From Dendrolimus kikuchii (Eukaryota > Arthropoda > Insecta > Lepidoptera > Lasiocampidae): a stretch of 64,000 bases of DNA. The notes beneath the pieces are model-generated. The model had not been told where the DNA came from and ran no database searches. It worked only from the letters and a program-made list of their open reading frames with translations. Made by a program: the position numbers and the translations under genes. Every line of letters begins with the position of its first letter. Position 1 is the stretch's first letter. Below are positions 52,640 through 63,981 of this stretch, in pieces. The DNA is taken from the NCBI GenBank assembly GCA_019925095.2, contig CM034406.1, forward strand, positions 16,864,388 through 16,928,387. Direction: 5' to 3'.

Positions 52640-53990
52640 TAATATACTGTTAAGTATTATTATAATAATATATACGTACATACACATGTATTATATACTT
52701 ATACCCAACAAATAATAAGCACATTATACATACATATATAAATTAGAGGGGGAATAAAACCACAGAAATTTTTGACTGTAAAATTTTCAGTTTTTTCTGA
52801 CAGCCTGTGCACAACGTTCCATTGTACCCTTCAACACAATTTTTAGGATTTGCAACGCCAATTCCCGATTTTGAACTAAAACATGTTACACATTCCGCGA
52901 AACCATGAAAGCGCAAGTAACCCAAGACTTATCTCGAATCTCGACCAAAACAAACGCGGTGAACCGACTGTTTACTATTACGGCCAACCCGAATAACACG
53001 TGCCGTTATGCACATTACACATGTAAACTTTATCTAACACCAGAGTTGCATGTGCTTTTAGTTTTTAGTGCGTTCCCCGCACCCGCACAGAAATAAACGT
53101 AAATCGGTCACAGACTCAGAATGAACGCATCGAATTAATTACCGAGAGACGGGGCATCACTATCGTTGTGGCTGGCCGGCGCGCGGACGCTTCCGCTCAT
53201 TAAAAAAAAATCGGGGAAAACGCGCGAACTAATTTCTAGTGTTCGATTTCTGACGAGTTCCATTTGACATTTGCTTTGTTCTGTGGATTTGTCATTATTG
53301 ACTACTCATTAATCTGTGCGATTGTTGTTTTTGTTTTGTATAATTAAGTGGTGAATTATTAATGTTAGCCAATGCAGTGTGTTTTATTAAAAAATACTTA
53401 TCAGAAAGTTTCACAGTAGTGTTACACCGGCTGTTTACACCGATGACCTAATTTTGAGATCGATCTATTCAAAACAAAGAATATAATTTTAAAATGTTAT
53501 GGAATAGTTACTTTGTTTATCTATATAATTCAAAAACAAAACATCTGTCAGTTTTAAAAATCGAATAAAACAAAATGTTTACACGAACTGCCAGTTACAA
53601 TTTCAATATGAAACCATTACAAGGAAAAGACGTAAGAAAACCATGTGCGACATTCGATTTTTGAACTCGTAAAGTATAGGCCAACAAAGTTATAACATAT
53701 TAAAAAATGTTTAACAAGCTTGTCTATGGCGTTTAGTGCTAATGGACTATAATAGTTTTATGACATTAAAATTATTGTGTAAATGTTATTTAATTTTAGA
53801 GAGCGAAACAAAATTGAACAAAGGTCACGCAGTTCGTGTTTAATTAGGTAAACGATAAGCGAGTGCAAATGTCGTAGATATTGAGAGACGTGTTCTATTG
53901 AAATGTAGAGCTGTGTGAACGTCAAACGCCGTCCCTTCGCGGAAAGGTTGAATCATACACCGGTTATCGCTGCGGTAAGCAGAGAACACA
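52640..53990 (+). promoter_or_regulatory. Repeat-poor upstream region and putative promoter/5' UTR of the 53.99-kb gene
   Basis: No repeat family of this window is present across 1.35 kb, unlike everything to its left. A CpG- and GC-rich patch at about 53095-53235 (including GGCCGGCGCGCGGACGC) could be the core promoter. TTTAATTTTAG at 53789-53799 is a plausible splice acceptor, so the coding exon may start at 53800 with about 190 nt of 5' UTR. The transcription start cannot be fixed from sequence. Confidence 0.4.
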
Positions 53991-55139
53991 ATGTGCGACT
54001 CTGAGGTTGCAAGTTGGATTCCGGACGCGCTTGCGGCAACATTGCGATCCGAACGCTCCGCTAAATCCGTCATCGCCTGGCTTGCGTACATCCGCGCTTC
54101 AATCGAGGAGTACGACCCACTTATAACCATCAGACCGGTTTCACCGGAATCAATAACATCTGAAGCGTCCAGTGTGTCCCCGGACAGCGCTTTCGATGAG
54201 ATCCTCTCACAGCTCGGCAAAGAGATCTTCAAACTGGACGAGTATCAAAGAAACCTCGTGCCGTCAGAAAAGGAAGTCTCTCTTAGCATCCTGAACATAT
54301 TTGACGAATGCTTGCAACACATGAAAGCAGATAAAGCGACGCAAGTTGAATTTGAAAACTTTCAAAACGGGGATTGCAGTGATTGTGAATCGACTTTATC
54401 AGATGTCTCCTTCATTACTAGCACACCTTCTAGATGTGCGAAAGGGACAGATATAAATGCAATTTTTGATAACGGCGACGGTACTCCCGTACCTCCACGA
54501 CGTGTTAAATTAAAGTCAACATCGTCGTCTGTTTACGATATGGAAGTAAAGACAGTTCGAAAGGAATCTGACAGCGATTCAGAGAGCACGTGTTGGAGTT
54601 ATAAAGAGTGTAGTACAGATTACAATGAGGCGAAAGAGACCTATGCAGCGATGTGGGCTCATTCAACAGGATTCCACAATTCCGATGAGATATTGAGGAG
54701 GGTTCTGTCACAGAACCACGCAACGATATCCCGTTTGTCTTACGACACGACCAGCGAGTTGGAGGCTAACGAGTATTCCGTATACGCGCTGCAAGAGGTG
54801 GGAGACAGTCGAGACAGGTGCGACGACACGCGGCCAGTAGTAAACATGACGCCGGACAAGCCGACCGACGATGGCTACGAGCCGGTTCGCGACGCGATCA
54901 CAGACGAAAACATTTACGAAGAAATCGAATACGGTTGTTACACAGACGAGGGTTGTTCATGTGGTACCAGTGTCGAAGTGGAGAGTTGCTCTATTAGTGC
55001 TAGTTCCGAGGGAGTCGATCGGGATAGTCCTGTGTACGCAAATCTGATGGATAATAACGCATACGCAATACCGGCCGATGTGATTTTCTGGAAGAATCTG
55101 CTCCTTCATCCATTCTACAATGATGATGAGGAGGATGAG
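53991..55139 (+). CDS. First coding exon (383 aa) of an uncharacterised signalling-type protein
   Basis: One 1,149-nt open frame starts at ATG 53991 (A at -3; in-frame TAA at 53976-53978) and ends at a strong donor, GAG|GTGAGT, in phase 0. Read on into the intron the frame stops after five codons. Residues 1-45 are predicted helical (SEVASWIPDALAATLRSE). Residues 46-70 and 130-260 are Ser/Thr/Asp/Glu-rich and probably disordered. PVPPRR (167-171) is SH3-ligand-like. Tyr motifs with acidic or small context are Y296-EPV, Y309-EEI (the classic Src-type SH2 ligand), Y349-ANL and Y358-AIP. The exon ends with DVIFWKNLLLHPFYND and an acidic run. There is no signal peptide, membrane segment or catalytic domain. 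I infer a cytoplasmic adaptor or the N-terminal tail of a RhoGEF- or kinase-type protein whose domains lie in downstream exons outside the window. Family not recognised. Confidence 0.8.
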
Positions 55140-55377
55140 GTGAGTTTGCGTGTTTGAATATCAATTATATCATTAAGGTAACATGACGTGATCAATCGTG
55201 ACTTGTGTAGGTTTGCTTGCTAGTTACGGTAGCGACTTTGATTTACTTCTATGGTTTACTATGTATGGAATACTTCAAAAAATATCTGCATATATCAAAG
55301 ATACAATTTGATTATTATAAAGTATATAAATTAAATTTCAAATCTGCACGACTTAACAACACATATTAATAACTAAT

Positions 55378-55500
55378 TATGACCACGACTTATGGCCAGT
55401 TCCTATATCTTGTCAACCGTTCATCTCCCTTACTAGCAGTAAAATTTGACATAAGCTTTGACATATAATGTCTTTCCACCAATGGTAAGGCCGAAGTTAG
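55378..55500. mobile_element. Family F MITE copy
   Basis: CCACGACTTATGGCCAGTTC, CTATATCTTGTCAACCG and AAATTTGACATAAGC as at 22315; the right inverted end is degraded. A further scrap starts at about 55588 (CAGCCAGTTCCTATATC). Confidence 0.55.
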
Positions 55501-55689
55501 GCAAGCAGTTTAATATATATAAGAATTAATTATAGCCTACGTGGTTCCCCTGGATAAATTTTATTTCCTTGCGATTAATTCAGCCGTTTGCAGCCAGTTC
55601 CTATATCGTACTATATATTTCTTTCCTTTACTACTAATTAAAATCTAACAATATATTTCATACATGTAATATATTTTTTTTGTAAATGG

Positions 55690-56340
55690 CAAGGTAAAAG
55701 AAATGATAAATAGAAAGCGAGTTTCAATAGTGAAAAGGTAACAAAGAGAATTACTATCGCGTGTACAAATTTTCGAGATAAATATTATAGGAGAAATATA
55801 CTATGGCTGGCATACCACCTCAATGAATGACTCACCAATTAGTTTATTCAAATCAAGAAATCTTAATACCTTGAATGTTATATATGTAATAGAAAAAGTA
55901 AAATTATTTACCCAAGTAAATATAACACTGTCAAAATTTGAAATAGGAAATAAGCAAATATATACATAAGTAGAATATATAGATATCGCAAAAATCAAAA
56001 TAAAATAAGTAATATATATATACACACATACATAACTATAATACCCCGACAAAAAACTGCGTCAGGAGAGGGAGCTTAATGTAAAAAAAAATATCTTGAA
56101 TAAAATTGACTGGGCGCCAATCACTGGAGGGATGCCAAGAATGGTATGGTTTCATTTATTTTATCCCCTTTAACGAAAATACATATACCTGCATCATTTT
56201 ACAATACAAAATATTCTAGTATCGTCCACTTCTTGAAAGTACAACCAGCATAGGGACGCGTATGTTCTAATTTAGGTAGATAGAACACTATTAAACAACA
56301 AAGGATAGACTAAGAAAAGAAAAATGTCTATATTTTAATA
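55690..56340. other. Unassigned intronic AT-rich DNA
   Basis: No coding or shared-repeat signal. The 83-aa minus ORF at 55801-56052 is a low-complexity Ile/Tyr-rich product of AT-rich DNA. Confidence 0.4.
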
Positions 56341-56349
56341 ATAATAACA

Positions 56350-56626
56350 ACCCAAGAAACGTCTCTCTGCTGGGCTCGGATTTATAAGGGAACAGACTGT
56401 ATACCCGCCACGCTGGTCTAAAGCGGGTTGGCAGGCTTGACATATCGTTTATGTCGATGGGGTGTCATCGCGATGTTTTCTTTCATCGTTAGCGAGTGGT
56501 GATTATAACAACATTAACATATATAACATTACATCAGAAAACTACTTTTCGGTCAGTATTCGAACCCGCGCCCTTTGGCTTGGAACACAAGTGCGCTGAC
56601 CACTAAGCTACCACGGCTCTTTACGG
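56350..56626 (-). mobile_element. tRNA-derived SINE S1, full length
   Basis: On the minus strand the head is AGCCGTGGTAGCTTAGTGG (A box TAGCTTAGTGG) followed by GGGTTCGAATAC (B box), a good internal Pol III promoter. The body then runs to CCGAGCCCAGCAGAG. It is the best S1 reference in the window. Confidence 0.8.
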
Positions 56627-56802
56627 CTTTTGCCGGCCAAGCTCACAAGCATGCAGAGGCTACGGGCTCGATTTCTGTCTTGGTAAATTTCCAGTATTTA
56701 CTATGGTCTGGGTGTTTGATCAGTCCTAGGGCGGTCCGTTGTTACATTACCGAAAACACAAGCGTAAATTGCTTATAGTTTTGGAATATATTATGTATAA
56801 TG
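56624..56802 (+). mobile_element. tRNA-derived SINE S2, head-to-head with S1
   Basis: GCCGGCCAAGCTCACAAGC, GGGCTCGATTTCTGTCTTGG (B box region), TACTATGGTCTGGGTGTTTG and the degraded end GGAATATATTATGTATAATG. The A-box half is damaged. Confidence 0.7.
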
Positions 56803-56954
56803 TATGTTTGTCTACTGGTTATTATTAATTTATTATTAATAACTAATAATATAATATATTATTGAATTGAAAAACAAATGAATGTTTTGTCATTAAGATA
56901 TTATTATTGTATTTTAAATATCGAACAGTTAATAACTTCTTGTAAACAGTGAGT

Positions 56955-57190
56955 GAGTCATAATAATCCTATATGTTATCCCTAAGCTAATGGTACACTC
57001 AGAGTTACACATTCACACGGCAGAGTTGTGGGATGCACTACCTGAGTCCGTGTTTCCCGAAAAGTACAATCCGGGCATCTTCAAGTCTCGTGTGAATAGG
57101 TACTATCTAGGCAAGCATGCTCCATCTTCGACCGCATCATCGTCCGGCATTGGATGTGATCGTGGTCAAACGCCAACCTATTTAATATTT
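56955..57190 (+). pseudogene. J LINE C-terminal relic
   Basis: The ORF at 56990-57259 reads HTAELWDALPESVFPEKYNP, FKSRVNRYYLGKHAPSST and CDRGQTPTYL. This ending (ELWNxLPxxVFP, then FK-RVNKYLLG) is a LINE ORF2 C-terminus. It is open in frame but lacks everything upstream; it is the uninterrupted partner of the copy at 12478/13433. Confidence 0.7.
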
Positions 57191-57499
57191 AAAAAAAAAC
57201 TACTCCAATGGAGACGAGTACGCTCTCATAATACTCTCTTTGTTGGGCCAAGATTGTAAAAAGATGAGAGTGATGTGAAGATTTCTTTTTGTTATGTTAA
57301 ATTTTTTTAATTGATTTAATTATGTTTGAATGGATTAATCGTCTGGTGCAAGTGTTTTCTTATTAATTGTTGAAAGTCATTGACATAAATCGATTATAGC
57401 ATTCGTTAAATTATTTTGTTTGTGATCTTATTTTTAAGATTTCTCGTCTGATAGAAGAAGGAAGGGGTGGTGTTTTCCATTTTGTAATAGAAAAATATA

Positions 57500-57808
57500 C
57501 ATACATCCCTTGCGGGGTAGGCACGAACAACAGAGCGCCATTTAGGCTTATTCTTACACACCTCACTCGCTTCTTTGACATTCATAGCTCTTGTCATGCG
57601 CGCTCGTCTGTTCTTAAGGCTCCTGACATCACCTTCTGCTAGTACACGATCAATTTGATCATGGAAGGTGTGTCGTGGCCTTCCACGACTTCTGCATCCA
57701 TCCACTTTTGCATTGTATATCTGTTTAGTTATTCTTTCATCATGTATTCTTTCCACATGCCCGAACCACCGGAGCATTCCTTTCCTTACCTTCACCCCGA
57801 CACTCTCT
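57500..57808 (-). mobile_element. RTE-like LINE fragment, 12-bp TSD
   Basis: 309 bp flanked by TAGAAAAATATA at 57488-57499 and 57809-57820. The last bases before the tail (complement of CTGGCGTGAAGTT) are missing, so the tail CATACAT joins CCCTTGCGGGG directly. The minus ORF again shows GMLRWFGHVER and RGRPRHTFHDQIDRVL. Confidence 0.9.
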
Positions 57809-58273
57809 TAGAAAAATATAACACTCTTTTTAAGCCACGTCTCAACTAATTACATTTCTTTGGCCCAAAATCTTCGTCTCCTTCATACTAATCTTCAAAG
57901 TGATTTTGAATGATTTGTTTGAAATAACTAATTAACAAATTCATATCAAAACATAAGTGTGATGATTGCTGTTTGTATGTTTTTGTTTGTAGCTTCCTTA
58001 CGGCCTCTTGAATAAGACGATTATAGTTATATTATCATTCAGCATACAGCTATGTTTACTTAAGCATACATATATTCATGTACATTATCAAGCAAGACAA
58101 TCAGTCATATATAATTTTAAAACAATATTTAAAAGCGAAGATATGAAAATATATTAACAAAGTCTCTTGCCGCGTCTGTCTTTCTGTCTGTATATCCGCT
58201 AACTCCTAAACCACGTAACGGATTTTAAGCAGTTTTTACCATCAGTTAGATAATAATTCAAAACAGGTTTATA

Positions 58274-58773
58274 TGTCGCCTTTTTGCTTCAATAATGTGT
58301 TATTTTGAAAATTGACATTTTAGAAAAGAGTTTTGTCCTTCGAAAACAATTACTTTTTTACTGTCAATCTACATCTACATTCAGGGCGTTCCATTAGTAG
58401 CTAACAACGCCCAAAATGCTCCGTTAACCGTTCCTCAAGGCGACCGCGGTCGTTGTGGTCGTGGCGAAAACGTCACTAATGACGTCATTATTTTCGATTA
58501 CACAACATTCACAACGACCCATGTCAAGAGGTGGGTCAAATAGCCGTTCCACTTGGGTTTACGATTGTAACGCCGGCAAGCAAGTGGAACGGGATAAATC
58601 GCGGTCGCGAACGTGGTCGTTGTGAGGCCCTAATGGAACGTAGCCATAGCCATTTTATCTTAATAGATACCACGTTATTTCATTTCGATACAACTATTTT
58701 TGAAAGTTAAATAAAAAGTCTTCTAAAATATCAATGTTCAAAATAACCCATTGTTGAAGCAAAAAGGCGATAT
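58274..58773. repeat. 53-bp inverted repeat enclosing a nested MITE
   Basis: Arms 58274-58326 and 58721-58773 match in inverted orientation at 48 of 53 positions (TCGCCTTTTTGCTTCAA is common). The 394-bp spacer contains the complete family G MITE. Sequence to the left (58188-58258) recurs at about 6280-6360. Confidence 0.88.
58384..58646. mobile_element. Family G MITE, uninterrupted
   Basis: 263 bp with inverted ends GTTCCATTAG / CTAATGGAAC and inner AACAACG / CGTTGTGAG. Contains GTCACTAATGACGTCATTAT and CACTTGGGTTTACGATTG. No ORF; superfamily uncertain since no clear TSD could be read. Confidence 0.8.
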
Positions 58774-58775
58774 AA

Positions 58776-60780
58776 TCTGGCTTTGGCCCGCGGCTTCGCT
58801 TACGATATATGAAAAACCTAATTAAGTTCTTATATAAGTAAAACAGACCTGCTTACTAGGATTTGAAAACACTAGTATTATGTAATATGGTTATAATTCT
58901 GTCGTGTAATTCCCCAGTCGATGTGACGAAATGTTTCAAGTTTCAACTCTGTCACATTCCATCAATATCGCCGGTTCAGTTTTATCTAATTGACCTGAAT
59001 TAATCGGAACACGTAATAATTATGCAACTTATTACTAATATAACTGTTATACAATAAAAAGTTCATATGCATAACAATAAACCTTAAAAATTCTCACGCC
59101 ATATATATTCTTATTGTTCTTAAAATTTGAACTTATTGGCTACCGGAAATTACGTGTATTATTATTTTTTAATTTGACTTTGACAGCTCATTACACAGAT
59201 AATAAAAATCTGTATTTTTCTTTCTTTATTGCGTCGACATACACTTTGTCTATTTAGCCGTTTATTTTGCGGAGTAAATTATTCCGGGTCAAAGATTATA
59301 TTATAACTACTCTTAGTAACATGATTGCTGCATTATATAGATGTTTTTTCGTACAGAATCAGTGCAGTTCATGCGGAGAGGCTATAATTTTTTTTTAATA
59401 CAGAAATTGATTTAAATGGAATCCATGTTTAAAAGGCTTTCTACTTAATATTGTCATCTTTATACATCAAATACGTATATATACATACAAACCACAAGTT
59501 TATTATTATTTGAAAAAAAAACTTCAACTATTATGGTGTTATGAATTCGAGTAAGTTTATGATTCTTAAAGAATACTACAAACTTACTATAACTGAATAT
59601 GAATAAGGTGTTCGTTATTCTTTAAATACGCAATGCAATACCTACATTTCTAAAAAAAAACCTTGATTTTTGTTTGTTTATTTCTCAGAAACCTAATGAA
59701 TTTTCACCTTCAAAGACAGATTAGTCTTATATATCACCAAAGAAATTTAAAAAAATTGACAGTTTTATTCCCTTATCCGTTTTTTCTATATCTGGCAACT
59801 ATAGATTTATTCAACGCTCGACTACGATCGCTTTTAAGTAGCCATATCTTAAGTACCTCACACCCTGAATTCCAGGTAAGTAATCCTTGTCTAATTGTTG
59901 TTTACTGAGAACCGGACGTATAACGCCATATTCTTTACGTCACTTTGACAAATAAGTTGTTCACAGATTATAATTTATCTTGCTCAGAACTATGTACAAT
60001 GTACTATTATTATAATCAGGCGTTAACATTTTTACCTTCGACCTTTGTATTTTTTTGAAACTACAATTTTATAGTATAATCAACATTTTACTCGCGTCAG
60101 TTCATGTACTTACGCCTGTTTATTGTTTGGCAATAATACAATAAGCATGATAGATTATTTTAAAAATTATGCAAACACGAATGCGTCAGTTTACTACTCA
60201 TTGTAGTTTATTGTTAATGAGTAATCAACCGCATTAAAACTATGATTTTCTTATTAATAAAATGCCTATTTGTTATGGCTCTCATCTATTCTCGATAAGA
60301 ATGTAACAGCTATGTGTCATAGCTGCGAACGGAACTCATTGATCTTATTATGAATGAGTGCTTTTATTGGAATGAAGTTCTTTTTCGCGGATCACAGTTG
60401 AGTTAACTGGCAGACACTGTCACGTAAGGAAGAAGCGTTATGCCTTCTCTAGGCGACCTTTTTTTTTTATAATATTTTGAACTTTAGTAATATTAATGAC
60501 TGAAATTAGAAGCCCTGGCGCTGTCGCTGCGCACGTGCTCACTGCTCCTGTTGACAAAGTAAAGTGTGTGAGTTTGTTCGTTTGTAGGAAACAAACAAAC
60601 AAACTTTACCGTTTTGTAATATTAATATAGATTATGACCTCGTAAGTTCATGACTACGTTCTATGAAGTAACCGCGATAACATTTATCTATCAACAACAT
60701 AATTAAACTGGTTTAATTAACTTTCTAACGATCCCTAATTTGATTTGTCGCGTATCATTAGATCTTAATTATTGCCTAGT
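58776..60780. other. Unassigned intronic AT-rich DNA
   Basis: About 2 kb without a shared repeat. A short palindromic segment at 60550-60615 (GTAAAGTGTGTGAGTTTG and CAAACAAACAAACTTTAC) resembles paired Helitron-like 5' ends. No exon with convincing splice sites was found; the 81-aa ORF at 59663 lacks motifs. Confidence 0.4.
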
Positions 60781-60784
60781 GTGG

Positions 60785-60925
60785 ACCACGACTAATGACA
60801 GGTTTTTATATCTTATTATTCATTCAAATGCCTTGCCATCGGTAGAATTTGACATTACTTGTATGGAGCTTGGAGCCAACGACCGATAGCTGACGGCTAA
60901 GCCGTAAACTGGTCAGGTCTGTATT
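60785..60925. mobile_element. Family F MITE copy
   Basis: ACGACTAATGACAGGTTTTT, ATTTGACATTACTTGTATGG and CGACCGATAGC; reversed relative to 22315. Confidence 0.55.
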
Positions 60926-61106
60926 AACCGACTTCCATAAAGAGGAGATTCTTTATTCGATTGTATGTTTGTTATGCGATTTCTTTGACAATGTATACGA
61001 GTTTGCCTTCCGAAGAGTTTAGGCGCTCATTGCTCTACAACTAGGGTTGGTCTCAATTTCCTTAGGATCCACTCGTCGGATTCTGCCTTGGAACGTCCGT
61101 TTTATT

Positions 61107-61420
61107 CGTGCAGGAACGGAGAAAGAATACAATTTCCTGCGGCCGGGCGGCCTCTTCGTAAGAGGTGACAAAACAACCCACAGTCAGGTGGTAGGGTATT
61201 TGCCCGACTGGATGGCTACCACCCCTGGTCTAGAGTATGCCGCCATAACAACTTTGCGTTGTGTTCCGGCATAAGTGACCAGGTTCCAGTCTTCCTTAAG
61301 AGAGCAGCAGCGCATTTGTAGCTAGCACCTTTGGTGTTGCAAATGTTCATAGGCGATAGTAACAGCTTTCCATCAAGTGGGTCGTCTGCCTGTCTGCTGA
61401 ACTCTTGCAATAAAAAAAAA
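61107..61420 (+). mobile_element. Family A retroposon, full length
   Basis: CGTGCAGGAACGGAGAAAG to CTCTTGCAATAAAAAAAAA, 314 bp, all blocks present. Its antisense strand encodes nothing conserved. Confidence 0.9.
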
Positions 61421-62277
61421 CTCTTTCGAATAAAACATTTTTTGATAAGCGGTCCACAATTAAAGGAGAAACCGCGTAACAAATATACAAACAAAAGAAC
61501 CAGTCGAATTACGGACCTCCTCCTTTTGGAGGTGTGTTAAAAGTATGCTAAGCCATAGATACGTCTTAGTATGTATTGTAAGTGCGGGATTTATGTAGCA
61601 AAACACGAAAACCTTTGAGAACTATTTTATTTGAATTCAGAACTAAGAATGCCCGATACACAGCGGGTTTGCAGTATTTGTACAGTGTTGTAATACAAAA
61701 GTACCTTCATTATTTTAAAGTATAAATAACTCAACAATTTATTCTGATTCGTTATTACAGGAATTATCAAATGTTTATACAGCAAATACTAGCCTAACTC
61801 TTAGATGGCGCTACAAGTAGAAAATGCTATTAACAGTATTTATTGAACAAATTAATCCCGCGCGTCAACCGGCATATGTTATAATTATAAAGACGCAAAA
61901 TGATGTCATTTCCTACATCGGCCATTCATACGAATAACAATGATGCGCCATTGTCTTCATGACCTGACTTCGGCTCGCATCTCCATTTGGCCACACGTAA
62001 CACTTTGTTTATGCCGCCCGCCTTTGTGTTGTAAGATATAGTGTTGTACTCGGTCAGTGGGGCTTCTTAGTTATCTCGCTAGGACCATGCGCGGCTTTGC
62101 TTGCGAAAATTTCGTTGTCCTATACCTCGCGTCCGTACGTGGAGTCCGTACTCCATGTTAAAAACAACTATGATCATGGAAAAAGAATATTAAAAATCTT
62201 TCTGTAAAAATAATTCTGAAAGTCATTAAATAGATGGCGCTGCATACCTTTTTTTATCGCTTTTTGTTTTCTATACT
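61421..62277. other. Unassigned intronic DNA
   Basis: Includes a moderately GC-rich block at about 61950-62150 (GTAAGATATAGTGTTGTACT, GGTCAGTGGGGCTTC) without an ORF or splice-flanked exon. Confidence 0.4.
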
Positions 62278-62477
62278 TCTATACTAATGTTATAAAGAGG
62301 TAAAGTTTGAGTTTGTGACGTTGTAGGGGGTAATCTCTGGATTTACTAAACCGATTTTAAAAATTCTTTTACTGTTAGAAAGCTACGTTAACAGGGAGTG
62401 TCATAGGCTATATGACATGACACTATATAGCACGGGAGCGGGACAGATCGCGGGGGAATTTGCGCCGGGCCGTTGGT
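62278..62477 (+). mobile_element. Helitron-like element (10362 family)
   Basis: TCTATACTAATGTTATAAAG start, GTGACGTTGTAGGGGGTAAT, GCTACGTTAACAGGGAGTGT and CACGGGAGCGGGACAG. The terminal CTAG is mutated to GTTGG. Confidence 0.65.
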
Positions 62478-63750
62478 ATTATATAAAACATATTTATTGT
62501 AAAAAAAAGTCGTCAATTTCTATCTAAAATTTACATTTCAGTTATGTACAGCCACAGATAATTTTTAGATTATTCGCAATTTTACTACTACATTACGTAG
62601 CGGCCTATGGATGTTTTATTTATTTATTTCCACAAAACATACAAGTAAAGAAAAAACTTGGGTGGAAAACTAGGAGCCTAAACTACAAATCCTGTTATTA
62701 TGGAACTCCTGACCTATCTGTCTGCCAAATTATATCAATTGTTTTTGAATTTTTTTTGAAAAGTTTCATCAACATCATATATGGATGGACATGTAAAATA
62801 AAAATGAAAATTAATGTTTTTATTTCAAAATGGAATCTTATTGAAAGTCATGAGTCCACCACCGCTTCCAAGGCAATTTTAGTTACTGTTAAAGATGAAG
62901 AAGCAGCGCAACAAACTCCCCAGCAACATATCTTTATTTTACAATAATTATTATTATTCGTTTTTCTTTTAAAAGTAATGTACTAATACAAGATTTAACA
63001 AAGTAATTTATTAAGGAATAGCTAAACCCGCAACTTCGTTTGGAACACGGAACTCTAATTTTAAAAGTAGTCTAAGTGACTCCTTATAATATCAGCTATC
63101 TGCCAATAAAAGCCTTGTCAAAATCGGTCCAGCCGTTTCAGAGAGTAGCTGGAACATCCAGACAGACAGTAATTCTATAAATAGCATTTTCAGAATCTCC
63201 TAGTCCGAATTATTCCCTTGATTTTTTCAAATTTTTATTTTGACATTACAAATAGACACTTCAATTTTTATTTATCTGTATAGAGTATAGATTATTGGAA
63301 AAGCTTGGTAGCGATCGCATTATAACCATTAGGTGCGATCATTAAAAAAAAAAGTAGTATAATAGCCTTTTCGCACAAACGTTACTTTGAAAGATGTTGA
63401 ACATTCTAGTTTCGAATCTAAAATAATATCAGGAAAAATGGTCGAATGCACAACATGACAAAGATTAAAATTTCGCTAAAATTACTACGGTGCCCTGAAA
63501 GTAGCATGAAGCATATTTGCCCAATACAAGTCAGTTTATTTATAAAATTACTTGTATTTGCTAAATACGCTTTTGCAGATGATAACAACTAACCCTGTTG
63601 TGTTATCTTTTGTTAATATCACGGTTATAGAGGTCAAAAGTGTAAAATACACATTAGTTTTGATTAACATTTCAACATGTATATTTTGTCAAGTATCATT
63701 GGTAGTGTGGAATCTATCTGCCTTCTATAATCTATTCTGTATCTATCTTT
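62478..63750. other. Intronic DNA with weak repeat traces
   Basis: A possible L3 3' UTR scrap lies at about 62895-62945 (minus; complement of TGTTGCTGGGGAGTTTG), and a Helitron-like piece at about 63025-63175 (AAAATCGGTCCAGCCGTTTC). No exon recognised. Confidence 0.4.
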
Positions 63751-63759
63751 CTTATCAAT

Positions 63760-63981
63760 ACATACATAACTTCACGCCAGTTACCTTGCGGGGTAGGCAC
63801 GAGCGCCATTTAGGCTTATTGTTACACACCTCACTTGCTTCTTTGACATTCATAGCTCTTGTCATGCACGCTCGTCTGTTCTTAAGGCTCCTGACATCAC
63901 CTTCTGCTAGTACACGATCAATTTGATCACGGAAGGTGTGTCGTGGCCTTCTACGACTACTGCATCCATCCACTTTTGCAT
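63760..63981 (-). mobile_element. RTE-like LINE 3' fragment
   Basis: CATACATAACTTCACGCCAG at the left to CCATCCACTTTTGCATT at the right. A 16-bp deletion removed part of the CACGAACAACAGAG region. The right TSD is unclear because the window ends at 64000. The 124-aa plus ORF overlapping it is a shadow. Confidence 0.85.

Noticed and set aside
53840..54232. 130-aa minus-strand ORF
   Set aside because: Antisense shadow of the supported exon at 53991-55139; the sense frame is longer and has start and donor signals.
59663..59908. 81-aa plus-strand ORF as exon 2 of the 53.99-kb gene
   Set aside because: Hydrophobic, low-complexity sequence with no pyrimidine tract plus AG in a compatible phase at its start.
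63552..63926. 124-aa plus-strand ORF
   Set aside because: Overlaps an RTE-like LINE copy in antisense; the first half is AT-rich low complexity.
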